Positions 32,140 to 40,274 of a stretch of DNA of 64,000 nt are shown piece by piece (position 1 is the stretch's first letter; each line of letters opens with the position of its first letter). The notes below the pieces were generated by a model. That model had not been told where the DNA came from. It made no database searches and saw nothing but the letters and a program-made list of their open reading frames with translations. This stretch comes from UBA6016 sp041915365 (GTDB lineage Bacteria > Campylobacterota > Campylobacteria > Campylobacterales > UBA6016), in contig JAYSBP010000001.1 of NCBI GenBank assembly GCA_041915365.1, positions 124,001 through 188,000 on the forward strand, given 5' to 3'. The position numbers and the translations under genes were made by a program.

Positions 32140-33510
32140 TTATCCTAGTAATTTATCCCCGATAACGGCGGCAGCCTCTCTACCGTCAAGCGCCGCATTA
32201 ACAACTAGGTTTGCGCCACGATAACAATCACCGCCGGCATATACGCCGTTTAGGCTTGTCTCATAATTTGCATTTACTAGTATTTGGCCCCATTCGTCGG
32301 TTTTGATACCAGCGGACGGTATAAATGCAGGAACATCCATAGAAAAACCAAGAGCCATAACCACAATATCGGCCTCTATCATCTCTTCGGAGTTTGGAAC
32401 TTCACTAAGTTTACCCCTTCCTCCATCTTTGACAACTTCCATCTTGGCGACTTTGATGCCACTGACAAAACCGCCACCTACCAACTCTTTTGGAGCAGAA
32501 AAGAATTTAAATTCTGCGCCCTCTTCGATAGCATTTTTGTACTCTTTTTTGCTACCAGGCATACCGTCTTCGCCTCTTCTGTACACACAAAGGGCAGATT
32601 TAGCGCCCTCTCTCAAAGCAGTTCTAATACAGTCCATCGCAGTATCACCACCGCCTATAACTACAACTCTTTTATCTTTGACGCTTATATCTTTGATGTG
32701 AGGCAGTTCAAGCTCTTTTTTCTGTGCGCTCCCCAGAAAATCCATAGCTTGATATACACCAGCCAAATCTTCGCCGCCTATTCCAGCCTTATTGCCTCTT
32801 TTTGCCCCAATTCCCAAAAATACAGCGTCATATTTACTTCTAAGCTCGTCAAAACTAATATCTCTTCCAACTTCCTTGTTGGTAAATAGATTCATCCCTG
32901 CACTTTTGAGTATCTCAACCCTTCTAAACACTGCGGCTTTGTCTAGCTTAAAACTAGGGATACCCCAAGAAAGTAGGCCACCAGCAAACGCCTCTTTTTC
33001 ATAAACATCTACCGCAATTCCTCTCCTTAGAAGAAAGGTTGCAGCAGATAGTCCGGCTGGACCAGCACCTATTACTGCTACTTTTTTATCGGTAGTAATT
33101 CCTGGAAATTCAAGGCTAAGACCGTTTTTAAATCCATCTTCGGTAATAAATGTCTCTATTGAGCCTATGGTGATTGCGCCAAAGTCTTTATTTAGAGTAC
33201 AAGAGCCTTCGCAAAGCCTATCTTGCGGACATACCCTGCCCATAATCTCAGGAAAAGGCGATGACTCGTTACTCATTTTAAAAGCTAGTTTTAGGTCATT
33301 TCCGGCAACAAGCTTGAGCCACTGCGGGATATAGTTATCTAGTGGACAGCCATTATGGCAATACGGAATACCGCACTGCACGCATCTATCAGATTGTACT
33401 TTTGCCGAAGAGGTATCGTATCTTTCATAAATCTCGTTAAAATTTTTAAGTCTCTCCAGAACATTTTTTTTTGCTGGCTCTACCCTTTTATTTTTCAAAA
33501 AATTTTGCAT
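32140..33510 (-). CDS. gltD: Glutamate synthase small subunit
   Basis: A 456-residue NADPH-binding flavoprotein subunit of glutamate synthase, passing electrons to the GltB flavin. The N-terminal Cys motifs for 4Fe-4S clusters (CVQCGIPYCHNGCPLDN near residue 44 and CPQDRLCEGSC near 95) are present, followed by the FAD-binding VIGAGPAGLSAA and NADPH-binding VVIGGGDTAMDC. It lies 4 bases after gltB, the standard order. Confidence 0.97.
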   Translation of the reverse strand: MQNFLKNKRVEPAKKNVLERLKNFNEIYERYDTSSAKVQSDRCVQCGIPYCHNGCPLDNYIPQWLKLVAGNDLKLAFKMSNESSPFPEIMGRVCPQDRLCEGSCTLNKDFGAITIGSIETFITEDGFKNGLSLEFPGITTDKKVAVIGAGPAGLSAATFLLRRGIAVDVYEKEAFAGGLLSWGIPSFKLDKAAVFRRVEILKSAGMNLFTNKEVGRDISFDELRSKYDAVFLGIGAKRGNKAGIGGEDLAGVYQAMDFLGSAQKKELELPHIKDISVKDKRVVVIGGGDTAMDCIRTALREGAKSALCVYRRGEDGMPGSKKEYKNAIEEGAEFKFFSAPKELVGGGFVSGIKVAKMEVVKDGGRGKLSEVPNSEEMIEADIVVMALGFSMDVPAFIPSAGIKTDEWGQILVNANYETSLNGVYAGGDCYRGANLVVNAALDGREAAAVIGDKLLG

Positions 33511-33514
33511 TTTA

Positions 33515-36500
33515 TTAGTTACCTTCTTCCGGATTCAAAGGAGATTTCATATCTTTTGGCATAACAAGCCAGAAATATCTTACTTCTTGTCTAAAGCCGT
33601 TTAGTATATTTAGCGCTTTTTCGCTCTTTGTCTCTGTGTAATGTTTTTTGAGTACCCTTTTTAGATACTGTCTTACCTCATCGCTATCGTCCGTATCTAT
33701 CCTTTGCGCAAACACCAGCTCGCCGTTTAGCTTGTCGATGAACTCTTTTTCTTTGTCATAGACAAATGCTATACCGCCAGTCATACCAGCGCCGAAATTT
33801 ATACCTGTTTTACCAAGAATAACTACAACACCCCTTGTCATATATTCGCACGCATGGTCGCCGCTTCCCTCTATTACTGCAAGAGCGCCAGAGTTTCTAA
33901 CACCAAATCTCTCGCCGACACTTCCAGCTACAAAAAGCTCGCCGCCTGTTGCCCCGTAAAGACAAGTATTTCCGGCTGCCGCATACTCTTCACCGGCTAG
34001 TTTGGGCGTAATAACTACTTTACCTCCATGCATACCTTTGCACACATAGTCATTTGCATAGCCGTCAAGATATACAGATAGACCGTTGTTGAGGAATGCA
34101 CCAAGAGATTGACCGGCTATCCCTTTTAGCTTAACAGATACGCTACCCTCTGCAAGGCCTTTATCGCCGTAATACTCAGCTATTTCACCGCTTAGCAAAG
34201 CGCCAAAGCTTCTATTTAGGTTTGTTATCTCTCTGTCAACTATTACTTTATTTTCTGGGTTTTTGATAGCTGGTCTTATCTCTTCTAGTATCTCTTTTTC
34301 AAATTCATTATCGTCAAATGGCTCATTTGACTCTCTTTGACACTTGTCAAAACCTTCAACCCTTTGAAGTATTCTGCTAAAGTCAAATTTGGCGGCAAAT
34401 TCACCGTCTATTACTTTAAGTAGATCGCTTCTACCTATCAACTCATCGATACTTTTATAGCCCATAGACGCAAGTATCTCCCTGATGTCTTCCGCCAAGA
34501 ATTCAAAGAACTGGACTATTTTGTCGGCAGTACCTCTGAAATTTTCTCTTAGTTCTTTTTCTTGCGTTGCTATACCCTCGGTACATCTGTTCAGATGGCA
34601 GACTCTAAGTATTTTACATCCTAATATTGCAAGAGAAGAGGTACCAAACGCATAAGACTCTGCGCCCATCATAGCCGCTTTTACTATATCAAGACCTGTT
34701 TTTAGACCACCGTCAGTCTCTAGGCTTACAAACTCTCTTAGATGGTTTACCTTAAGGGCATTGTGCGCTTCAACGAGACCTATCTCCCAAGGGTTACCTG
34801 CAAATTTGATAGATGTCAGAGGGGCTGCACCCGTACCACCGTCGCCACCAGAAATGATTATCTTGTCCGCATACGCTTTTGCAACGCCTGCTGCGATAGT
34901 ACCGACACCGACTGTCGAGACCAGCTTGACGGATATTCTAGCTTTAGGATTTACCTGTTTTAGGTCAAATATCAGCTGTGCCAAATCCTCAATAGAGTAA
35001 ATATCGTGATGAGGAGGAGGTGAAATAAGCGTTACACCAGGAACCGTAAATCTTAGCTTGGCAATTAGAGGTGTTACCTTATGTCCTGGGAGCTGTCCGC
35101 CCTCTCCAGGTTTTGCCCCTTGAGCAAGCTTGATTTGAATTTCAGTAGCGCTTCTAAGATATGCCGGCGTAACGCCAAATCTTCCGGATGCAACTTGCTT
35201 TATCCTAGAGTTTTTAGACGATTTCAGTCTCTCTGGGGACTCGCCGCCCTCTCCGGAGTTTGACATGCCGCCTATTCTATTCATCGCCTCAGCCATCGCT
35301 TCGTGCGCCTCAGGGCTTATCGATCCAAGGCTCATAGCGGCTGTAGCAAATCTTCTAAATATCGCTTCTTTTGACTCAACATCTTTTATGTCTATCGCTT
35401 TTTTGTCACTAGATATAGCAAGGAAGTCTCTAATCATCTTTTGGTTTCTACCGTTGATTAGTGCCTTGTAGTGCTCATAATCTTTTTTGTCACCCGTTTC
35501 CACCATCTTTTGCATAGCGTATACAACTGACGGCGAATAGTCATGATATTCGCTTGCAAGGCTAAACTTATAGAAGCCGCCTATCTCAAGAGGGAATATT
35601 TTTTTGGCCGTATTTTTTTTGTACACAGCCGCATGTTTTGCATCTATTTTTTCGGCTATATCGGCAAAATCAAGACCGCCAATAGGGGAATAAGATACCG
35701 CAAAACATTTGTCCACTATATTTTTTGACAAACCAAGCACATCAAACAGACCTGAGTTTCTGTATGAAGCTATGGTTGAAATACCCATTTTTGATAGTAT
35801 CTTTTGGAATCCCAAATCTATCGCATGATGCGCATTTTTGAGTGATTTTCTAGTTTTGTACGCACTAAGCTCTTTTGCCTTGCAGATATCATAAACAGTA
35901 GCATACATAAGATATGGATATATTGCGCTCGCACCGTAAGCCACAAGAACTGCCGCAGTATGAGAGTCATAAACCTCAGCCGTTATACACACCACAGAGA
36001 CAAGATGTCTAACGCCCTCTTCAAGCAATACTGAGTTTAGACGCCCAACCACCATAGCCATAGGGATAGCTTTTTTATTTTGGTCTACGGCCCTATCATC
36101 AAGGACAACTATTCTGATCTTATCTTCCCTGATAGCGTTCGCAACCTCTCTGGCTAGCTCGTCTAGTTCAGCCTCTAGGCTATGTTCATAAACTGTATAG
36201 AATATCTTATTTTTATAGCAAGCTTCGTATCTAGGATTTTTCTCATCCCCAAAACTAAGTAGAACACTTAGTTTGTCGTGGCTCAAAAGTGGCGAAAATG
36301 TTTTTATTCTCTTTGCATTTTCTTCGCTCTCGCTAAGAATATTATGTATTTCGCCAAAGCCGGTGTTAAGGCTCATGACGACTTTTTCCCTTATAGGGTC
36401 AATAGGAGGGTTGGTTACCTGAGCAAATTTTTGTTTGAAATAATCTGCCAAAGGTCTAGCTTCTTGGCTAAAAGCCGCAAGAGGAGTATCATCACCCATT

Positions 36501-37930
36501 GAGCCGGTATTTTCTTTACCCTCTTCCATCATTGGTCTTACTACCATGTCAATCAACTCATAGTTATAACCGAAATAAAGCTGTTTCTCGACTAAGTTTT
36601 CACACGCATAGTCGATGCTCTCATTTGAAGAGTCAAGGAACTCTTGCATATGTATCATGTGTCTATTTAGCCACTTCGCATACGGTTTTGAGTTTTTGAG
36701 ATATTCGTTGATGTCATCGTTTTTGAGTACTTTGCCGAATTTTAGGTCAACACCTATCATCTGACCACTCTGAAGCCTACCCCTCTCTACTATCTGACTC
36801 TCATCTACATCAAGCACGCCGTATTCGCTTGCTATGATAATTTTTGCATCTTTCGTGATGATGTATTTTGCGGGTCTGAGGCCGTTTCTATCAAGTACGC
36901 ACCCTATATATCTACCGTCAGTCAAAGTAACAGCGGCAGGGCCGTCCCACGCCTCAAAACAAGTGGAGCTATACTCATAGAAGCTTCTAAGTCCCGCATC
37001 AAGGTGTGGGGCATTTTGCCAAGGAGCTGGAATAAGCGCTCTTGCCGCCTTGAAAAAATCAAAACCGTTAACGGTCAAAAATTCAAAGAAGTTATCAAGA
37101 CTTGCAGAGTCTGAACTGCCCTCTTGAAGTATAGGTAGTATTTTTTTTATCTCTTCATCGCTAAATACTTCGCTTTTTAGTGACTCGCTTTTTGCTACGG
37201 CGTTATATCTGTTTGCCTCTACCGAGTTTATCTCGCCGTTATGGGCAAGCATTCTAAACGGCTGCGCAAGTCTCCATTTAGGAAGCGTATTTGTGGAAAA
37301 CCTCTGATGAAAAAGAGCAAAAGATGCTTTAAATTTTTTGTTTGTTAGGTCTTTAAAAAACTCGCTTATGTGCGTAGGCATCACAAGCCCCTTATAGCTT
37401 ATAACCTTACTAGAAAAAGAACAAATATAAAAATCTTCGTTATCTATCGTATGCTCTATCTCTTTTCTTGTCAAATACAAAAGCGCATCAAATCTTTTTG
37501 CAGACATAAGTGAATTTGGCACAACAAATACTTGCTCAATGTTTGGCAGAGCTTCAAGCGCTTGTTTACCAAGGGCGTCAGTGTTTACCGGAACTTTTCT
37601 ATAAAAAAGAACACTTAAATCGTTTGCTTCGCATTTTGTTTTGAATATATCTTTTTGCGCATCGTCCGTGAAAAATACTTGAGCCACGGCAAATTGCTCA
37701 GGGAGGTCATAACCTGCATTTTTTGCGGCATACACCATAAATTCTTTCGGCATAGCAAACAAAAGTCCGCTTCCATCGCCACTCTTGCCGTCCGCAGCGA
37801 TAGCTCCTCTGTGCATCATACGCTCAAGAGCTTTTATAGAGTCTTCTACTATTTTATGATCTGGAATATTTTTTATGCTGGCCAGTACGCCAAAGCCGCA
37901 GTTATCTTTGAATGAAGAGAGCAAATCCAT
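33515..37930 (-). CDS. gltB: Glutamate synthase large subunit
   Basis: A 1471-residue large subunit that converts glutamine and 2-oxoglutarate to two glutamates. The N-terminal nucleophile is Cys11 (DNCGFGVLASI), so a 10-residue propeptide is probably removed. The FMN domain (GEGGESPERL to GAAPLTSIKFAG), the 3Fe-4S cysteines (GCKILRVCHLNRCTEG) and the C-terminal beta-helix domain with repeated Gly turns are intact. AAGGA precedes the ATG. A TAAGAT -10 box (37993-37988, minus strand) and a leader hairpin lie upstream. It heads an operon that extends to dusB. Confidence 0.97.
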   Translation of the reverse strand: MDLLSSFKDNCGFGVLASIKNIPDHKIVEDSIKALERMMHRGAIAADGKSGDGSGLLFAMPKEFMVYAAKNAGYDLPEQFAVAQVFFTDDAQKDIFKTKCEANDLSVLFYRKVPVNTDALGKQALEALPNIEQVFVVPNSLMSAKRFDALLYLTRKEIEHTIDNEDFYICSFSSKVISYKGLVMPTHISEFFKDLTNKKFKASFALFHQRFSTNTLPKWRLAQPFRMLAHNGEINSVEANRYNAVAKSESLKSEVFSDEEIKKILPILQEGSSDSASLDNFFEFLTVNGFDFFKAARALIPAPWQNAPHLDAGLRSFYEYSSTCFEAWDGPAAVTLTDGRYIGCVLDRNGLRPAKYIITKDAKIIIASEYGVLDVDESQIVERGRLQSGQMIGVDLKFGKVLKNDDINEYLKNSKPYAKWLNRHMIHMQEFLDSSNESIDYACENLVEKQLYFGYNYELIDMVVRPMMEEGKENTGSMGDDTPLAAFSQEARPLADYFKQKFAQVTNPPIDPIREKVVMSLNTGFGEIHNILSESEENAKRIKTFSPLLSHDKLSVLLSFGDEKNPRYEACYKNKIFYTVYEHSLEAELDELAREVANAIREDKIRIVVLDDRAVDQNKKAIPMAMVVGRLNSVLLEEGVRHLVSVVCITAEVYDSHTAAVLVAYGASAIYPYLMYATVYDICKAKELSAYKTRKSLKNAHHAIDLGFQKILSKMGISTIASYRNSGLFDVLGLSKNIVDKCFAVSYSPIGGLDFADIAEKIDAKHAAVYKKNTAKKIFPLEIGGFYKFSLASEYHDYSPSVVYAMQKMVETGDKKDYEHYKALINGRNQKMIRDFLAISSDKKAIDIKDVESKEAIFRRFATAAMSLGSISPEAHEAMAEAMNRIGGMSNSGEGGESPERLKSSKNSRIKQVASGRFGVTPAYLRSATEIQIKLAQGAKPGEGGQLPGHKVTPLIAKLRFTVPGVTLISPPPHHDIYSIEDLAQLIFDLKQVNPKARISVKLVSTVGVGTIAAGVAKAYADKIIISGGDGGTGAAPLTSIKFAGNPWEIGLVEAHNALKVNHLREFVSLETDGGLKTGLDIVKAAMMGAESYAFGTSSLAILGCKILRVCHLNRCTEGIATQEKELRENFRGTADKIVQFFEFLAEDIREILASMGYKSIDELIGRSDLLKVIDGEFAAKFDFSRILQRVEGFDKCQRESNEPFDDNEFEKEILEEIRPAIKNPENKVIVDREITNLNRSFGALLSGEIAEYYGDKGLAEGSVSVKLKGIAGQSLGAFLNNGLSVYLDGYANDYVCKGMHGGKVVITPKLAGEEYAAAGNTCLYGATGGELFVAGSVGERFGVRNSGALAVIEGSGDHACEYMTRGVVVILGKTGINFGAGMTGGIAFVYDKEKEFIDKLNGELVFAQRIDTDDSDEVRQYLKRVLKKHYTETKSEKALNILNGFRQEVRYFWLVMPKDMKSPLNPEEGN

Positions 37931-37951
37931 CTATGTTCCTTGAAGATCTAG

Positions 37952-37974
37952 TTTCCAAGCAAAATTCTTGGAAA
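37952..37974. promoter_or_regulatory. Inverted repeat in the gltB leader / recO upstream region
   Basis: TTTCCAAG (37952-37959) and CTTGGAAA (37967-37974) form an 8-bp perfect inverted repeat around 7 bases. It lies just downstream of the predicted gltB transcription start on the minus strand, 22-44 bases before the gltB ATG. It could be an operator or an mRNA hairpin regulating gltB. Confidence 0.5.
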
Positions 37975-38045
37975 AATCAAATGCGAAATCTTACAAAAAA
38001 ACGAGTAAAATACTAATAAATCAGCTTAAAGTGTGCGGAGATATA

Positions 38046-38669
38046 TTGCAGGGGTTTGTACTTGGGGTCAAAAAAGTAAAAGAAGAGGATTTGCTTGTAA
38101 CGCTCATAACGCAAAACAAGCTCAAAACTCTTTATAGATTTTACGGGGCAAGACACTCCTCGATAAACCTAGGCTACAAGATAGACTTTGCTGCAGAAGC
38201 GATACAAAATAGACAACTCCTGCGCCTAAGAGACGTTACGCATCTTGGCTACGGATGGCTAAGAGATAGAAATAAACTGCAAGCATGGCAGACTTTTTGC
38301 CACCTCCTCGGCGAGCACCTAAAAGAGGTCAGTGAGCACGGCGGGTTTTATTTTGAGCTTCTACAAGACGCCGCCGACAAACTCTCAAAAAGCTCTGCAA
38401 AACGGATACTCATAGAGGCCTATGTGTCTATGCTAAAAAATGAAGGGCGATTACATGAACCGTCTGAGTGCTTTTTTTGCTCAGAATATATCAAGGACAC
38501 CGAAAACGTAGCTCTCACCAGAGGGTTGTTGCCATCGCACGAAAAATGCGTCTTTCAGCCTGGTTTTACAAAACAAAAAATAGATGATTTATTCAAAAGT
38601 GGAAGCACAATGGGGCTTGACGATACGGACATAGAGGCTCTGTATTCGGTAATAATTCTCGGTTTTTAA
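38046..38669 (+). CDS. recO: RecO-type DNA repair protein
   Basis: A RecO of about 207 residues, divergent as in other Campylobacterota, acting with RecR to load RecA on gaps. The N-terminal OB-fold start (LQGFVLGVKKVKEEDLLVTLIT) is typical, and a Cys pair CFFCSEYI near the C-terminal third recalls the RecO zinc site. The TTG at 38046 is preferred: GGAG is 5 bases before it and a TAAAAT -10 box (38006-38011) lies just upstream. The TTG at 37968 would start before that promoter. Divergent from gltB. Confidence 0.85.
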   Translation: MQGFVLGVKKVKEEDLLVTLITQNKLKTLYRFYGARHSSINLGYKIDFAAEAIQNRQLLRLRDVTHLGYGWLRDRNKLQAWQTFCHLLGEHLKEVSEHGGFYFELLQDAADKLSKSSAKRILIEAYVSMLKNEGRLHEPSECFFCSEYIKDTENVALTRGLLPSHEKCVFQPGFTKQKIDDLFKSGSTMGLDDTDIEALYSVIILGF

Positions 38670-38717
38670 ATTTTTTTGTTAAAATCGACAAAAGTCACTT
38701 ATTTATAGGCGAGAAAA

Positions 38718-39188
38718 ATGTTGGAAAAACTGATAGACAACGGCGTGTTTTGTGAAAAAATGTATGATAGCACAAGAGATATACTCTCATTTATGCTCGA
38801 TAACGGAGTTGAATTCGGGGTTATCTGTAGCACGGATGAGGTTGCGTTTGAACCGCAACTTCCGGAAGAGATAAGAAAAAATATCAAACCGATAGCCCTT
38901 TTTGTGCTATCCAATTACTCGTTTGAAAGTGCATATTTATCGGAAGACGCTTCAACGCTGTTTTTTGAAGCGGGATTTGGTCCCGATAACTATGCTTCTT
39001 TGGTTGGAATCGATGTGGGAAATATTATTCAGATAGTAGTCGAGGATACGCCTGTGTTTATCAATGTCTGCGCAGGCAAACAAAAGACGAAAAAAAGAGT
39101 GGCACAAGAGCCAAAAGAGGCTTCAAGTACCGAAAGATCGATGGAAAAACTGCTTAGCAGGCCTGAGAACAAAAAGTTTCTAAAATAA
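38718..39188 (+). CDS. Hypothetical protein, 156 aa
   Basis: A soluble 156-residue protein of unknown function. The first 115 residues look globular and acidic (MLEKLIDNGVFCEKMYDS, then alternating hydrophobic strands); the last 40 are basic and probably flexible (KQKTKKRV, ending SRPENKKFLK). No family was recognised. It follows recO by 49 bases and abuts the convergent LysR gene. Codon use resembles that of its neighbours, and the start has a GGCGAG-type site. Confidence 0.75.
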   Translation: MLEKLIDNGVFCEKMYDSTRDILSFMLDNGVEFGVICSTDEVAFEPQLPEEIRKNIKPIALFVLSNYSFESAYLSEDASTLFFEAGFGPDNYASLVGIDVGNIIQIVVEDTPVFINVCAGKQKTKKRVAQEPKEASSTERSMEKLLSRPENKKFLK

Positions 39189-40100
39189 TTAGCTATTTGA
39201 TAGCTTCAAGCTCTGAAGGTATTTTACGACGTTTTCAACAAATGCGTTATGTTTGTCTTGCTTGAGATATGCTATATAGAGTTTTCTTTTTATCTTTTTG
39301 GTTTTGAGCCTAGCCTCAAAAAGCACCCCTCTCTCTATCTCGTCCGCTATAACAAATCTTGACATAACAGCCATAACTTGTTTTTTTGAGTCAACTGGAT
39401 ATTTCAAAACTGTTTGTTTAACGGCGGTAGAGTCGCTAAGTACAGATCTCATCTCAAAGTCTTCCGCACAAGCAAGGGCAAGTTCGCCGAATATCTCAGC
39501 CATAATCCTTCTTGTGTGAGAATTTTCCTCTCTGCACACCCAAGCGTATTTTTTGAGGTCTGACGGTTTTATATATTTTGGAAGCGGCGTATTACTGAAA
39601 AATACCAACTCATCTTCCATCCACTCTCTATAAATTACACCCTCTTTAAAGTTCGGGCTCTCGATAAGAGCTATATCGGCTCTCTCTGATATGAGGTCAT
39701 CTATGGCTTCATTCGATTTTTTGATGTTAATAAAAACCTCATTTGCTATGGACTCTTTAATATTGCTTATATAGTTTGGCAGCAGATAGCTTCCTATCGT
39801 ATAGGATGCGGAAATTATAAAATTAAGCTCTTTATTGATTATTTTTACTATCTCTTTTTCTGTATTTTGTATACACTTTTCTAATTTTTGAGCTATTCTA
39901 TATAGCTCCTCGCCCTCTTTTGTCAGTATGATTCCATTCTTCTTTCTGTCAAGAAGTTTGGTTTGCATATATTCTTCAATGAACTTTATTTGTTGAGTAA
40001 CGGCCGGTTGAGATATTCCCATCTTTGCACTAGCTCTCGAAAAGCTACGCTCCCTTACAACGGTCAAAAAAGTCAATACTTTAGAAAAATCTTTAAGCAT
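39189..40100 (-). CDS. LysR-family transcriptional regulator
   Basis: A 303-residue LysR regulator. The helix-turn-helix lies at about residues 5-65 (VVRERSFSRASAKMGISQPAVTQQIKFIE), followed by the usual ligand-binding domain. The ATG at 40100 is chosen because AGGAG lies 11 bases upstream and the protein then begins right at the DNA-binding domain; a longer frame to 40169 has no such support. A 15-base inverted repeat at 40137-40151 in its promoter is a likely autoregulatory site. The target gene is unknown; the divergent uvrD-like gene is a possible but unlikely target. Confidence 0.92.
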   Translation of the reverse strand: MLKDFSKVLTFLTVVRERSFSRASAKMGISQPAVTQQIKFIEEYMQTKLLDRKKNGIILTKEGEELYRIAQKLEKCIQNTEKEIVKIINKELNFIISASYTIGSYLLPNYISNIKESIANEVFINIKKSNEAIDDLISERADIALIESPNFKEGVIYREWMEDELVFFSNTPLPKYIKPSDLKKYAWVCREENSHTRRIMAEIFGELALACAEDFEMRSVLSDSTAVKQTVLKYPVDSKKQVMAVMSRFVIADEIERGVLFEARLKTKKIKRKLYIAYLKQDKHNAFVENVVKYLQSLKLSNS

Positions 40101-40136
40101 TTTATCGGTGTCTCCTAATTGTTTTGAAAAAGTTAT

Positions 40137-40151
40137 ATTAGTATAACTAAT
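40137..40151. promoter_or_regulatory. LysR-type operator (ATTAGT-N3-ACTAAT)
   Basis: ATTAGTATAACTAAT is a near-palindrome of 6-base arms around ATA. It fits the T-N11-A LysR box and lies 37-51 bases upstream of the LysR ATG, overlapping a TATAAC box on the minus strand. Autoregulation is the simplest reading. Confidence 0.55.
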
Positions 40152-40274
40152 TTTTATCTGTAATTGCAAGATATAAATATAATTTTTTAGAAATTAAATG
40201 GAGCTAATATATAATTGCAGTGATTTTATTAATAAATTTTATACTAAACCTAATATTAAAAATAGCTTTAATCA

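Noticed and set aside
32284..32889. Open frame of 201 codons on the plus strand inside gltD
   Set aside because: gltD is certain from motifs; the antisense product is Phe/Ser/His-rich with no recognisable domain.
38699..38914. Small minus-strand frame opposite the 156-residue orphan
   Set aside because: Low-complexity shadow without ribosome site; the plus-strand gene has better context.
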